The notes under the pieces: model-generated
What the model was told of the DNA's origin: nothing
What the model saw: the letters and a program-made list of their open reading frames with translations, nothing else
Databases searched by the model: none
Position numbers and translations under genes: made by a program
Source: Mycobacterium sp. shizuoka-1
GTDB taxonomy: Bacteria > Actinomycetota > Actinomycetes > Mycobacteriales > Mycobacteriaceae
NCBI RefSeq assembly: GCF_002723835.1
Contig: NZ_BEWG01000035.1
Coordinates: forward strand, 9,406 to 46,001
DNA length: 36,596 bases
Direction of reading: 5' to 3'
Shown here: positions 1 through 7,458 of the stretch, piece by piece
Position numbering within the stretch: position 1 is the first letter of the stretch
How the letters are laid out: each line of letters opens with the position of its first letter

Positions 1-21
1 GGTACTTGTCGTTTGGGGCCG

Positions 22-738
22 CTACTTCCAGGCGAACAACGGCTGCTCAAGCTGGTCCACCGGGTCGTGACGGCCTTCCAGGCACAGCCACCGCAGCTGC
101 AGCAGCACGGCACCGGTGGGAGCATGAATGAGGTCGTTTCCCAACGGCATCTGCACCACGGGGCGGGGGCTTTCCGGGATCGTGACGAAGCGGGGCGAAT
201 CGGGGCGCTGCAGCTGATGCAGACCCACCCGGTAGACCGCGACAACCTCGTCAGGCGCCGGACGCGGTTCCAGCCGCCCGCCGCCCCAGATCACCACCGG
301 GGTGATGAGGTAGCCGGAGCGGGTCGGGTAGTCGTCGAGCAGACCCAGCACCGACGATTCGGGCAGCCGGACGCCGACCTCTTCGTCGAGTTCGCGCAGC
401 GCGGCGTCCACCACCGACTCCCCCGGATCCAGCCTGCCACCGGGCAGCGCCCATTGCGCAGCATGGGCACTCAAGCGAGATGCCCTGCGGCACAACAGGA
501 AAGCTGCCCCGCCGGAGACTCCGACCATGCGGCCGTCGAGCCCCGGTTCCATCGGTCGGCCGGCGATCCAGTCGTCGACGGGAGCGGGATCCACCCGGTC
601 CTCCCCGGATTCGGAGTCGACCAGCACCACCGCGACGGCCGCGTGCCGCTTGCTGGGGTCGGTGACCGCACGGCGCTCATGCGCGGCCAGGTGGCCGTGG
701 ATCTGCTCGCGCAGCGTCTCGTCGTAGGCGATCGTCAC
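22..738 (-). CDS. Nudix hydrolase, CoA pyrophosphatase-like
   Basis: Predicted soluble Nudix hydrolase of 238 aa. A complete Nudix box G-x5-E-x7-RE-x2-EE-x-G is visible at about residues 101-123 (GRLDPGE, then RELDEEVGV). The stretch just before it (RRASRLSAHAAQWALPGG) and the LDDYPTRSGYLITPVV stretch after it resemble the CoA pyrophosphatase (NudL/YeaB) subgroup, which splits CoA or acyl-CoA into 3',5'-ADP and phosphopantetheine; the substrate is inference. I chose the GTG at 738 (protein begins VTIAYDE); the frame stays open to 807, but the extra 23 residues are basic and unlike the family. It is a single gene with its end at the window edge, followed on the same strand by nothing visible. 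Confidence 0.85.
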   Translation of the reverse strand: MTIAYDETLREQIHGHLAAHERRAVTDPSKRHAAVAVVLVDSESGEDRVDPAPVDDWIAGRPMEPGLDGRMVGVSGGAAFLLCRRASRLSAHAAQWALPGGRLDPGESVVDAALRELDEEVGVRLPESSVLGLLDDYPTRSGYLITPVVIWGGGRLEPRPAPDEVVAVYRVGLHQLQRPDSPRFVTIPESPRPVVQMPLGNDLIHAPTGAVLLQLRWLCLEGRHDPVDQLEQPLFAWK

Positions 739-842
739 CGTTGCACCATAAGCACCACCGATGCGCGGACGCCGCGGGGTGCCACCATCCAGGCAGACCG
801 ATGGCACCCCGCGGCGTCACGCGCCGATCGGCAGGTGGGTGG

Positions 843-1127
843 TCAGTAGGTGGGGATGAAGACCCCGTTCATCCAGACACCCCAGTGATTCCAGCCTTCG
901 TCCCACACCTGCGGATTGCCATTGGCCCAGGCGGGGTCGACGGGCTTCGGGGGCGCCCAGGCCGGCGGGCTACCGGCATCGGGACCGGCCGGCGGCAGCG
1001 CGGGCTGCATGGGTCCTGGCGGCGTCCAACCCGGGTCCGCACCGGCGGTGGCGGCACTCAATCCCACTGCGCTGGCGGCCAATCCACCGGCGATCGCGGC
1101 GCCGGCGGCAATTTGGGTCAACCTCAT
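843..1127 (-). CDS. Small secreted Pro/Trp-rich protein
   Basis: A 94-aa exported protein of unknown function. The ATG at 1127 has GGAG nine bases upstream; a TTG five codons earlier is the less likely start. Residues 1-31 form a signal peptide (MRLTQI, then an Ala/Gly-rich hydrophobic core ending ATAGADP). The mature part is about 60 residues, rich in proline at first (GWTPPGPMQPALPPAGPDAG) and in tryptophan later (AWANGNPQVWDEGWNHWGVWMNG). It has no cysteines. Such short secreted proteins are common in mycobacteria, but I do not recognise a named family. It probably has its own promoter in the 100 bases after it towards 1229. Confidence 0.75.
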   Translation of the reverse strand: MRLTQIAAGAAIAGGLAASAVGLSAATAGADPGWTPPGPMQPALPPAGPDAGSPPAWAPPKPVDPAWANGNPQVWDEGWNHWGVWMNGVFIPTY

Positions 1128-1229
1128 GGCGTGATGCTCCAATCGTTGCGGTAGTCGTGCGTTGGTGACGACATGCCTGGTACCGCTATTAGCTATCCAG
1201 ATCCACGATCGGTAAACATCGGCCCCGAG

Positions 1230-2048
1230 TCAGTCGCCCCCCATGGCGGTCGCGACGGATTGCGCCATCAGGAGCGCGGCGTCGTTGCGATTCATCGCGG
1301 CAAGCAGTTGCCCGAACCCGCGCATCTGCTCACCGACGAGCACTGTCGGGCCGTTGGTCAGATTGGCGAATGCCTCCTCGATCACGTCGGCCACCGGCAC
1401 CGCACCGGCCGGCGACTCGTCTTCGGAGGCCAGCGTGCCGCGCTGGTGCTCGAGCCTGCGCAGCGCGGGCGTGTCGGTTTTGCCCAGGATCAGCCCGATC
1501 ACGTCGACCCCCGTATTGCGCAGTTCGCTCCACAGCGCTTCGGCGAACACCATGTCGAACGCCTTGGACGCGCCGTAGGCCACCATGTTCGGGCCGCCGA
1601 CGAATCCGGCCCCAGAACCGAACATCACGATGGCGCCCCGGCCCCGCTCGACCATCGGGGCGGCGAAATGGTGGCACAGCTGCATCGGCACCACGCAGTT
1701 GCGCTGCACCATCGACTCGGCGGCTCCGATCGAGGTGGACAGGAATGGCCGGAAGCCCGGGTCGGCCCCGGCGCAGTACACCAGGAACCCGACGTCTAGG
1801 TCCGCGGTGGCCTCGGCGATCGCCGCCGCCGCACCGTGCTCGGCGAGATCCACTGCCAGCGTGCGGGTCTGCACGCCATGGTGGTCTCGGATGGCTGCGG
1901 CGACATCGTCCAGGACGGCCGCGCGACGGGCCAGCAGCACCACGTTGAGTCCACGTTCGGCCAGGGCACCGGCGAAGGCCGCGCCCACTCCGTCCGACGC
2001 CCCGGCGATCAGTGCCCACGGGCCGTACTTGCGCGCGAAGTCCGTCAT
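1230..2048 (-). CDS. Short-chain dehydrogenase/reductase
   Basis: A 272-aa classical SDR, an NAD(P)-dependent oxidoreductase with unknown substrate. It shows the nucleotide-binding loop GASDGVG near residue 16, the serine strand IVMFGSGAG, and the catalytic YGASK. The C-terminal part (LEHQRGTLASEDESPAGAVPVADVIEEAFANL) is the loop and helix usual in the DltE-like SDR branch used for steroid or fatty substrates. The ATG at 2048 overlaps the stop of the NTF2-like gene upstream in an ATGA arrangement, so the two are probably translationally coupled. The frame is open for another 100 codons, but that part is a shadow of the NTF2-like gene. Confidence 0.9.
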   Translation of the reverse strand: MTDFARKYGPWALIAGASDGVGAAFAGALAERGLNVVLLARRAAVLDDVAAAIRDHHGVQTRTLAVDLAEHGAAAAIAEATADLDVGFLVYCAGADPGFRPFLSTSIGAAESMVQRNCVVPMQLCHHFAAPMVERGRGAIVMFGSGAGFVGGPNMVAYGASKAFDMVFAEALWSELRNTGVDVIGLILGKTDTPALRRLEHQRGTLASEDESPAGAVPVADVIEEAFANLTNGPTVLVGEQMRGFGQLLAAMNRNDAALLMAQSVATAMGGD

Positions 2049-2461
2049 CTCGCCGGACCCGGGAATGCGATGCGCACCGAGGTGAAGGTTCGTCGCGCGA
2101 TCCGCCAGCCGTCGGGAGTTCGGACGATCTCGTCGTCGTAGAACCCTGCGGCATTCACACCGGATGCGTTGTCGGCGGCCATCACCCAGACGTCGACGTA
2201 GCAGCGGGCGGTCGCTCGATCCCCGTCGATGTCGATCACCTGATTGGTGATGCGGTGCAACAGGTGCCCGGCCTTGGCGTGCGCAACGTCCATGAACTCG
2301 GTGACGGCGTCGACACCGTCCCACACGCCGATCTCGCCGTAGTCGCAATGGCAGTCCGGGGTGAAGACGGTCCGGAACAACGACCAGTCGCGGCGGTCGA
2401 TTCCGGTGGCATAGCGGATCAGCAGATCGGAAATGTCCTGCCGATCCGAGGGGTCGCTCAT
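2045..2461 (-). CDS. NTF2-like / SnoaL-like family protein
   Basis: A 138-aa single-domain cone-shaped alpha+beta protein (SnoaL_4 type). Typical features are the N-terminal helix DRQDISDLLIRYATGIDRRDWSLFRTVFTPDCHCDYG, the middle strand GHLLHRITNQVIDIDGDRATARCYVDVWV, and the end strand DDEIVRTPDGWRIARRTFTSVRIAF. Members are isomerases, dehydratases, ring-dioxygenase small subunits or ligand-binding proteins; no specific reaction can be assigned. A strong AGGAG lies just before the ATG. It overlaps the downstream SDR by four bases, which suggests that they act on the same substrate. Confidence 0.85.
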   Translation of the reverse strand: MSDPSDRQDISDLLIRYATGIDRRDWSLFRTVFTPDCHCDYGEIGVWDGVDAVTEFMDVAHAKAGHLLHRITNQVIDIDGDRATARCYVDVWVMAADNASGVNAAGFYDDEIVRTPDGWRIARRTFTSVRIAFPGPAR

Positions 2462-2566
2462 GCCGGGCTCCTCTCGGTCACCGGCTCACCGTACGCCGAG
2501 AGCCTGCCGAGGGCGGACTTGCCCGGATCAGGCGCGACAAGTCATGAGGCGCAGCCGAATTGATCG

Positions 2567-2920
2567 TCAGCGCTGGAGCGGGCTGTAGAAGACCAGCCCG
2601 TTGCCCTTGTTGTCGTAGACCACCGCACGACGCTCATGCGCGTCGTCATACGGCCCCTTCACGATGCCGCCGCCGGCGGCCTCCACGGCCCTGGCCGCGG
2701 CATCGACGTCGGCGGTCTTGATGCCGACGACCACCTGGCCGGGAATCGGGTGGTCGATCTCGGTCGCCAGCGCGAGGGTGACCGGACCGCCGTCGAGCGC
2801 CGCGAAATGGGTGCCGTCGCTGAACTTGAGTCCCATGCCCAGAGTGTCGCTGTAGAACCGGATGGATTCATCCAGGCCGTCCGTCGACAGGATGATCATC
2901 TTGACTTCGTGGTCGCTCAT
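2567..2920 (-). CDS. VOC (glyoxalase/bleomycin resistance-like) protein
   Basis: A 117-aa vicinal-oxygen-chelate fold protein. It begins VKMIILSTDGLDESIRFYSDTLGMGLKFSDG, the usual first beta-alpha-beta unit, and ends RRAVVYDNKGNGLVFYSPLQR. It may be a metal-dependent lyase, isomerase or dioxygenase, or a small-molecule binder. The clear metal-ligand pattern is weak here (no His in the first strand; a final Glu is replaced by GNGLVFY), so binding or a non-classical role is possible. The ATG at 2920 has a perfect AGGAGG four bases upstream; 27 further upstream codons are open but unlikely. It lies 31 bases after the 296-aa gene in the same operon. Confidence 0.85.
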   Translation of the reverse strand: MSDHEVKMIILSTDGLDESIRFYSDTLGMGLKFSDGTHFAALDGGPVTLALATEIDHPIPGQVVVGIKTADVDAAARAVEAAGGGIVKGPYDDAHERRAVVYDNKGNGLVFYSPLQR

Positions 2921-2951
2921 GGCGCCTCCTGTTTCTGAAGCGGTCCTCAGA

Positions 2952-3842
2952 CTACGACAGCGCCGCGTTCGTGACGCGTACCCCCTCGACACCGCCGGCA
3001 CCGGCGGGTTGCAGCCAGTCCGCGAGGTTGCGGACGTACTCGGTGAACACGGTCAGCCCGGACGGGTCGTCGCGGATCTGCGTGCCCGGCGGCTCGGCGA
3101 CGAAGGACGGCGCACCTGAGCTCACGTCCCAGTTGTAGTCCGCGAAGTGGTGGAACGTGGACTCGGCGACTGCGCGGCCCATCACGGTGCCGTCGGGTGC
3201 CGGTTCGCCGTCGAGCGCGACGGCCAGGTTGAAGCGCCGCCCACTGGCCCTGCTTCGGCCCTGGGCCACCACTGTGGCCCACGGGCCGTGCGCCAGCACC
3301 GCACCCTCGTGCGGATGCGCCGGGAACCATTCGATCCGTCCACTGGCCGTCCGCGCGGTGCGAAGCAGCGGGTGCACCGGGGTCTTCGCGAACACCGGCT
3401 GATAGTCCCCGTTGGCCCCGGAATGGTAGTTCGGCCACGAGATCGTCGGGGTGTCCTGGTCGTCGCAGAGGTGGCTCTGATCGACGGTGAGGTCCGCGAA
3501 TTCGTTGGCCTGGCCGAGCGATCCGAGCCGGGTCAGGCAGCAACCCAGGTCCTGGTGGTCGCGCGCGGTGAGCACCCCGCCGCCGCGCCGGCGAAACCGC
3601 AGGATCGCGTCGGCGTCGTTGCCGGTCAACCCGTCACCGGTGTCGACCGCCATCAGCCACAGCTGATCGAACGCCAACTCGTCGAGCGTGCTCAGTACCG
3701 GGTCGTCGTCGTGACCCACGCGATTGCGCGCCACGACGTCGTGGCCGGCGGCCCGCAGTTCGGCGGTCAGCAGCGAGAACCGGGCGATGTCCCAGTCGTC
3801 GGGGTTCGCGGTAATCGTGGTCTGCAACAGGATGTGTGCCAT
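2952..3842 (-). CDS. Uncharacterised protein, possibly ThuA/GATase-1-like fold
   Basis: A 296-aa cytoplasmic protein with no signal peptide. The order of elements (HILLQTTITANPDDWDIARFSLLTAELRAAGHDVVARNR, then FDQLWLMAVDTGDGLTGNDADAILRFRRRGGGVLTARDHQDLGCCL) suggests a flavodoxin-like or glutamine-amidotransferase-like Rossmann fold like that of ThuA-type proteins. The later part carries His and Trp clusters (SGRIEWFPAHPHEGAVLAHG; ESTFHHFADYNWDVSSG) that resemble the metal or sugar site of ThuA-like domains. The function is unknown. It starts six bases after the cupin stop, with AAGGGA upstream inside the cupin end, and is followed closely by the VOC gene. Confidence 0.8.
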   Translation of the reverse strand: MAHILLQTTITANPDDWDIARFSLLTAELRAAGHDVVARNRVGHDDDPVLSTLDELAFDQLWLMAVDTGDGLTGNDADAILRFRRRGGGVLTARDHQDLGCCLTRLGSLGQANEFADLTVDQSHLCDDQDTPTISWPNYHSGANGDYQPVFAKTPVHPLLRTARTASGRIEWFPAHPHEGAVLAHGPWATVVAQGRSRASGRRFNLAVALDGEPAPDGTVMGRAVAESTFHHFADYNWDVSSGAPSFVAEPPGTQIRDDPSGLTVFTEYVRNLADWLQPAGAGGVEGVRVTNAALS

Positions 3843-3848
3843 CGGATG

Positions 3849-4268
3849 TCAGTCCCTTCGTGTGGGCGGCACCCGCAGGTGACTGCGGGCGGCCAGTTCG
3901 TCGTCGCCGACCAGTTCGACCATCGGGCGGCCTGGCAGGCACACCATCGTCACGACGAACCGGCTGGCGATGTCAGCGCGGTTGTTGGCGTCCGAGTAGT
4001 GGATGACGTCGCCGCCCGGCTCCCAGAACGCGTCGCCCGCGCGCAGGACACGGGGCGGCTGCCCTTCGAGTTCAAAGAGCATCTCGCCGTCCAGCATGTA
4101 ACCGAATGCCGGGCCGCTGGGGTGGCGGTGCGGCGGCGCCCCGGCGCTGCCCGGCGGGTATTCGATCACCACGGTCATCACGTCGGCGCCGGCCGGGATG
4201 GCGGGCTGGTGCACCTCTTGCACCATGCTCAGCGCGTTCTCCCATTGTGGGTCAAAGGTTGTGGACAC
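3849..4268 (-). CDS. Cupin-domain protein
   Basis: A 139-aa single-cupin protein. Motif 1 is PPHRHPSGPAFGYMLDG (His47, His49); the glutamate usual in this motif is missing. Motif 2 is GDAFWEPGGDVIHYSDANN (His90). Three histidines could still hold a metal. Small cupins of this kind are often dioxygenases, isomerases or stress-linked enzymes acting with SDRs; the substrate is unknown. It sits 30 bases after the SDR at 4299-5036 and 6 bases before the 296-aa gene, inside the sigma-headed gene run. Confidence 0.9.
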   Translation of the reverse strand: MSTTFDPQWENALSMVQEVHQPAIPAGADVMTVVIEYPPGSAGAPPHRHPSGPAFGYMLDGEMLFELEGQPPRVLRAGDAFWEPGGDVIHYSDANNRADIASRFVVTMVCLPGRPMVELVGDDELAARSHLRVPPTRRD

Positions 4269-4298
4269 CTCAGGTCTCCTCGTCTCGGGTGGTGGTGC

Positions 4299-5036
4299 TC
4301 AGGCGGCGGTTCCGCCGCCGTCGGCGTGCAGGGTGGAACCGGTGATGAAACTCGACCGGGGTGACGCGAGAAACAGCACCGCGTGGGCGATCTCGTCGGG
4401 CTCGGCGGTGCGGCCCAGGGGTAGCGCTCGCCCCAATTCCTCGTTGGTGTCACCCCATTGCGCCTCGACGCCCGGAGTTCTGGTGGGGCCGGGCGCGACA
4501 CTGTTGACCCGGACGCCGTACGGGCCGAATTCGGCTGCCCACGAACGGGTCAGGGATTCCACCGCGGCCTTGGATGCCCCGTAGGTGGAGGCCCCGGCGA
4601 CCCCTTTGGACGCGACCATGGACGTGACGTTGACGATGCTGCCCCGCTGCCTGCGCAGCATTCCCGGAACCAGCCCGGCGGTCAGGAAGTAGGTGCCTCG
4701 TACGTTGGTGTCGAAGGTCGTCTCGAACGTGGTGAGGTCCTGCTCGACGGTCAACGCCCCGGGGAAGGCAGCGGCATTGTTGACCAAGATGTCGATCTGG
4801 CCGGCCTGGTCCACAAGCGCGGCCACCGAGCCCTGGTCGGCGAGATCGGCGGCCACGAACCGGGCGCTGCCGCCGAGGTGACCGACCGCGTCCCGGCCGC
4901 GCCGGGCATCACGGCCGGTGACGATCACGCTGGCGCCGGCACCGGCGAGCAACCGCGCGCAGGCCAACCCGATGCCGGCGGTGCCCCCGGTGACCAGCGC
5001 GGTGTAGCCGCTCAATTCATTGGCTGAGACCGTCAT
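4299..5036 (-). CDS. Short-chain dehydrogenase/reductase (FabG-like)
   Basis: A 245-aa classical SDR. It shows TGGTAGIG near residue 18, NNAA, the serine strand VNVTSMVAS, catalytic YGASK, and the C-terminal FITGSTLHADGGGTAA typical of FabG-type enzymes. It is probably an NAD(P)-dependent alcohol/ketone oxidoreductase. The ATG at 5036 overlaps the TGA of the sigma factor gene (ATGA), so it is translated in step with the sigma factor. That is uncommon, because such sigma genes usually overlap an anti-sigma gene. Confidence 0.92.
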   Translation of the reverse strand: MTVSANELSGYTALVTGGTAGIGLACARLLAGAGASVIVTGRDARRGRDAVGHLGGSARFVAADLADQGSVAALVDQAGQIDILVNNAAAFPGALTVEQDLTTFETTFDTNVRGTYFLTAGLVPGMLRRQRGSIVNVTSMVASKGVAGASTYGASKAAVESLTRSWAAEFGPYGVRVNSVAPGPTRTPGVEAQWGDTNEELGRALPLGRTAEPDEIAHAVLFLASPRSSFITGSTLHADGGGTAA

Positions 5037-5623
5037 GCGATCTGGGCCATCGGTGCGTGCGCGGACTCGGCCAGCGCGGCGCGTAACCGTTGCCTGCCGC
5101 GCGACACCCGCGACATGACGGTCCCCCGCGGGACGTCGAGGATCGTGGCGGTCTCGGCCAACGTGTGGCCCTGCACCTCGGCGTAGAACAACGCGGTGCG
5201 GAAGTCCGGGGGCAACAGCGCCATCGCCGAGCGGATCTCCTGATCGGGCAGTCTGGTGAGCGCCTCGCTCTCGGCCGACCGCGACGCAGTGGACAGCCGA
5301 GCCGCGCTGCAGGCCAGGTCTCGTTCGGCGACGGCGTCGACCGGCACCTCCGACGGCCTGCGCTGGGTGGCGCGGTAGGTGCTCACCCAGCGGTTGTAGA
5401 GAATCCGGAACAGCCACGCCTTGAAGTCGGTGCCCTCGCGGAACGTGTGGTAGCCGATGAACGCGTGCAGCAACGCGTCTTGCACCAGGTCCTCGGCGTC
5501 GGCAGCGGTCTTGGTCAGGCCCCGGGCCCGGCGCAGCAGGGCGTCGAACAGGGGCTGTGAGTCACGGGCGAATCGCGCGGCGGCGTCCGGATCGGTGGGC
5601 CGGACAGCGGTCGTGACGGTCAT
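5033..5623 (-). CDS. ECF-family RNA polymerase sigma factor
   Basis: A 196-aa extracytoplasmic-function sigma factor. Region 2 covers about residues 22-85 (DAEDLVQDALLHAF, then FREGTDFKAWLFRILYNRWVSTYR). Region 4 covers about residues 137-184 (LPPDFRTALFYAEVQGHTLAETATILDVPRGTVMSRVSRGRQRL), with the helix-turn-helix at its end. The phrase FKAWLFRIL-N-W-S-YR followed by RRPSEVP resembles the SigH/SigR group, but no ZAS-type anti-sigma gene (H-x3-C-x2-C) follows. Instead an SDR gene overlaps it. The RBS is AGGAGA seven bases before the ATG. It may activate its own operon; how it is held inactive is not visible. Confidence 0.92.
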   Translation of the reverse strand: MTVTTAVRPTDPDAAARFARDSQPLFDALLRRARGLTKTAADAEDLVQDALLHAFIGYHTFREGTDFKAWLFRILYNRWVSTYRATQRRPSEVPVDAVAERDLACSAARLSTASRSAESEALTRLPDQEIRSAMALLPPDFRTALFYAEVQGHTLAETATILDVPRGTVMSRVSRGRQRLRAALAESAHAPMAQIA

Positions 5624-5706
5624 GAGCGGTCTCCTGGGTTGCTGGTGACCTCAGCCTCCCGGTCACGCCGCCGCAGCGAACCCTTGAAACCCCGTAGTCC
5701 GTAGCC

Positions 5707-5719
5707 CCCCGATCCGGGG
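5707..5719 (-). terminator. Candidate hairpin after HD gene
   Basis: A perfect stem CCCCG/CGGGG with a 3-base loop, beginning five bases beyond the HD-gene stop when read on the minus strand. There is no T tract, so it is a weak terminator candidate or a break between the HD gene and the sigma operon. Confidence 0.35.
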
Positions 5720-5723
5720 TCGA

Positions 5724-6374
5724 TCACTCCGGCCAACTGTTGACCAGGATGCGATCGACGAAGTCCTCGGGGACGTAGGACGGGTCGAACTGCCGGAGAA
5801 GGTCGGCATTCATGGTTCCGTAAGTCGTTTCCGGGCGGTTCTTCATGCCCTCGACGAACGCGTGCAGGATGCGGCGCTTGAAATTCGAGCGGGGGTGGGC
5901 GGCGATGACGGCCGCGACCACGTCCGGATCCAGGTCGTCCCGGCCGACGCCGACGACATCGGTCTGTACGCCCGCGGTCACTAGTGCGGTCTCCGGGTCC
6001 AGGAATTCCGGCACCCCGGGTGTGGTGTGCAGCGCGATGCCCAGCCAGACCTTGCGGGCATCGGCTTCGTCGACGCCGCGGCGCACCAGAAAGTCCCGGG
6101 CCGCGTTGGCGCCGTCGACCTCGAAGCGCTGCGTGGAGGAACTGCGGTAGGGCTCGGTCAGGCCGAGGTCGTGGAACATCGCGCCGACGTAGAGCAACTC
6201 CAGGTCCGGCCGCAGGCCTTGCCGCAGGCCCTGAAGCGCCCCGAACAGGAACACCCGGCGGGAGTGGTGGAACAGCAGGTCGTCCTCGGCGTCCCGGATG
6301 TACTCGGTGACGTCTCGAACCAGCTCAGTGTCGGGAAGCTGGATGCCGGCAATGGTGTCGCCCATCTTCGTCAT
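5724..6374 (-). CDS. HD-domain hydrolase (cyanamide hydratase-like)
   Basis: A 216-aa protein with an HD metal-dependent hydrolase domain. The metal-site residues are seen as FHHSRRVFLFGAL (first His), VGAMFHDLGL (the His-Asp pair), and a later FEVDGANAARDFLVRRG with Asp. The layout resembles the HD proteins annotated as cyanamide hydratase-like or metal-dependent phosphohydrolase. The substrate is unknown. The ATG at 6374 has AGGAGA at good spacing; the Met three codons later is a possible alternative. It diverges from the GlxA-type regulator, the usual sign of local control, and lies 100 bases upstream of the sigma gene with an almost identical leader. Confidence 0.85.
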   Translation of the reverse strand: MTKMGDTIAGIQLPDTELVRDVTEYIRDAEDDLLFHHSRRVFLFGALQGLRQGLRPDLELLYVGAMFHDLGLTEPYRSSSTQRFEVDGANAARDFLVRRGVDEADARKVWLGIALHTTPGVPEFLDPETALVTAGVQTDVVGVGRDDLDPDVVAAVIAAHPRSNFKRRILHAFVEGMKNRPETTYGTMNADLLRQFDPSYVPEDFVDRILVNSWPE

Positions 6375-6420
6375 GGCGGGTCTCCTGGGTTGAGTGCTGG
6401 TAGTTGCCAGCGTGCGCCGA

Positions 6421-6432
6421 CGGAGGCCTCCG
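6421..6432. promoter_or_regulatory. 12-bp perfect palindrome between divergent genes
   Basis: CGGAGGCCTCCG is a perfect palindrome near the middle of the 109-base space between the HD gene and the AraC-type regulator gene. It is a candidate operator, although AraC/GlxA regulators more often use direct repeats. A StuI-like AGGCCT core arises by chance in G+C-rich DNA, so the support is modest. Confidence 0.35.
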
Positions 6433-6483
6433 GCGCGCTGTCCGTTGCGCCACGTTTCCCACAAAAAACGACACAATGAGGAC

Positions 6484-7458
6484 GTGGCGGACACCGTCGG
6501 CCCGCGCGTGGTCGTGATCGTGGTCTTCGATGGCGTCAAGCTGCTCGACGTCGTCGGCCCCGCCGAGGTCTTCGCGGAGGCCAATCGGTTCGGCGCGGAC
6601 TACCAATTGGTGATCGCGTCACAGGACGGCTGCGACGTGACCACATCGATCGGCACCCGATTTCCCGTCACCGCGAGCATCTCGGCCATCGAGGCGGTGG
6701 ACACCGTCGTGGTGGCGGGCGGCGATGTGCTGGTGGGCCGACCGATCGACCCGGGTCTGGTCGAGGCGCTCGAAGCGGTGCCGGACCGGACGCGGCGGCT
6801 CGCATCGGTGTGCACCGGGGCGTTCATCCTGGCCCAGGCCGGTCTGCTCGACGGACGCCGAGCCACCACACACTGGCGCCACACCCGGCTGCTGGCCCGC
6901 GCGTTTCCCGGCGTCCGGGTCGAACCGGACGCGATCTTCGTCCGCGACGGAGACGTGTTCACCGCGGCGGGGGTGTCCTCGGGAATCGATCTGGCGCTGG
7001 CCCTGGTCGAGCTGGATCACGGCAGCGAGTTGGTCCGCGACGTCGCGCGTTCGCTGGTGGTGTACCTCAAACGGTCCGGTGGCCAGTCACAGTTCTCGGT
7101 GCTTGTCGAAGCCGATCCGGCACCGGCGTCAGCACTGCGGCCGGTGACCGACGCGATCGCCGCCGATCCGGCGGCCAACCACAGCGTCAAAAACCTTGCT
7201 GCCCAGGCCTCGTTGAGCACTCGGCAACTCACCAGGCTGTTCCAGGCGGAGCTGGGGATGACGCCTGCCCGCTATGTGGAGGCGGTGCGCGTCGATGTGG
7301 CCCGCGCGGCGCTCGACGCCGGACACAACATCACCGAAACCGTTCACCTGGCAGGCTTCGGGAGCGCCGAGACGTTGCGACGGGTCTTCGCCAACCACTT
7401 GGGTTTGTCCCCGAAAGCCTATCGCAACCGATTCCGCACCGCCGCGCGCCGAGGCTAG
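6484..7458 (+). CDS. GlxA-type transcriptional regulator (DJ-1/PfpI + AraC HTH)
   Basis: A 324-aa regulator. The N-terminal half is a DJ-1/PfpI-like domain (VVVIVVFDGVKLLDVVGPAEVFAEANRF; ASVCTGAFILAQAGLLDGRRATTHW, with the elbow Cys of the family). The C-terminal third carries two AraC helix-turn-helices (VKNLAAQASLSTRQLTRLFQAELGMTPARYVEAVRVDVARAAL, then ITETVHLAGFGSAETLRRVFANHLGLSPKAYRNRF). Members sense small metabolites and usually control a neighbouring gene, here probably the divergent HD hydrolase. The start GTG at 6484 has GAGGA very close to it; upstream codons are open but not family-like. Its TAG stop lies in a CTAG shared with the LuxR gene on the other strand. Confidence 0.9.
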   Translation: MADTVGPRVVVIVVFDGVKLLDVVGPAEVFAEANRFGADYQLVIASQDGCDVTTSIGTRFPVTASISAIEAVDTVVVAGGDVLVGRPIDPGLVEALEAVPDRTRRLASVCTGAFILAQAGLLDGRRATTHWRHTRLLARAFPGVRVEPDAIFVRDGDVFTAAGVSSGIDLALALVELDHGSELVRDVARSLVVYLKRSGGQSQFSVLVEADPAPASALRPVTDAIAADPAANHSVKNLAAQASLSTRQLTRLFQAELGMTPARYVEAVRVDVARAALDAGHNITETVHLAGFGSAETLRRVFANHLGLSPKAYRNRFRTAARRG

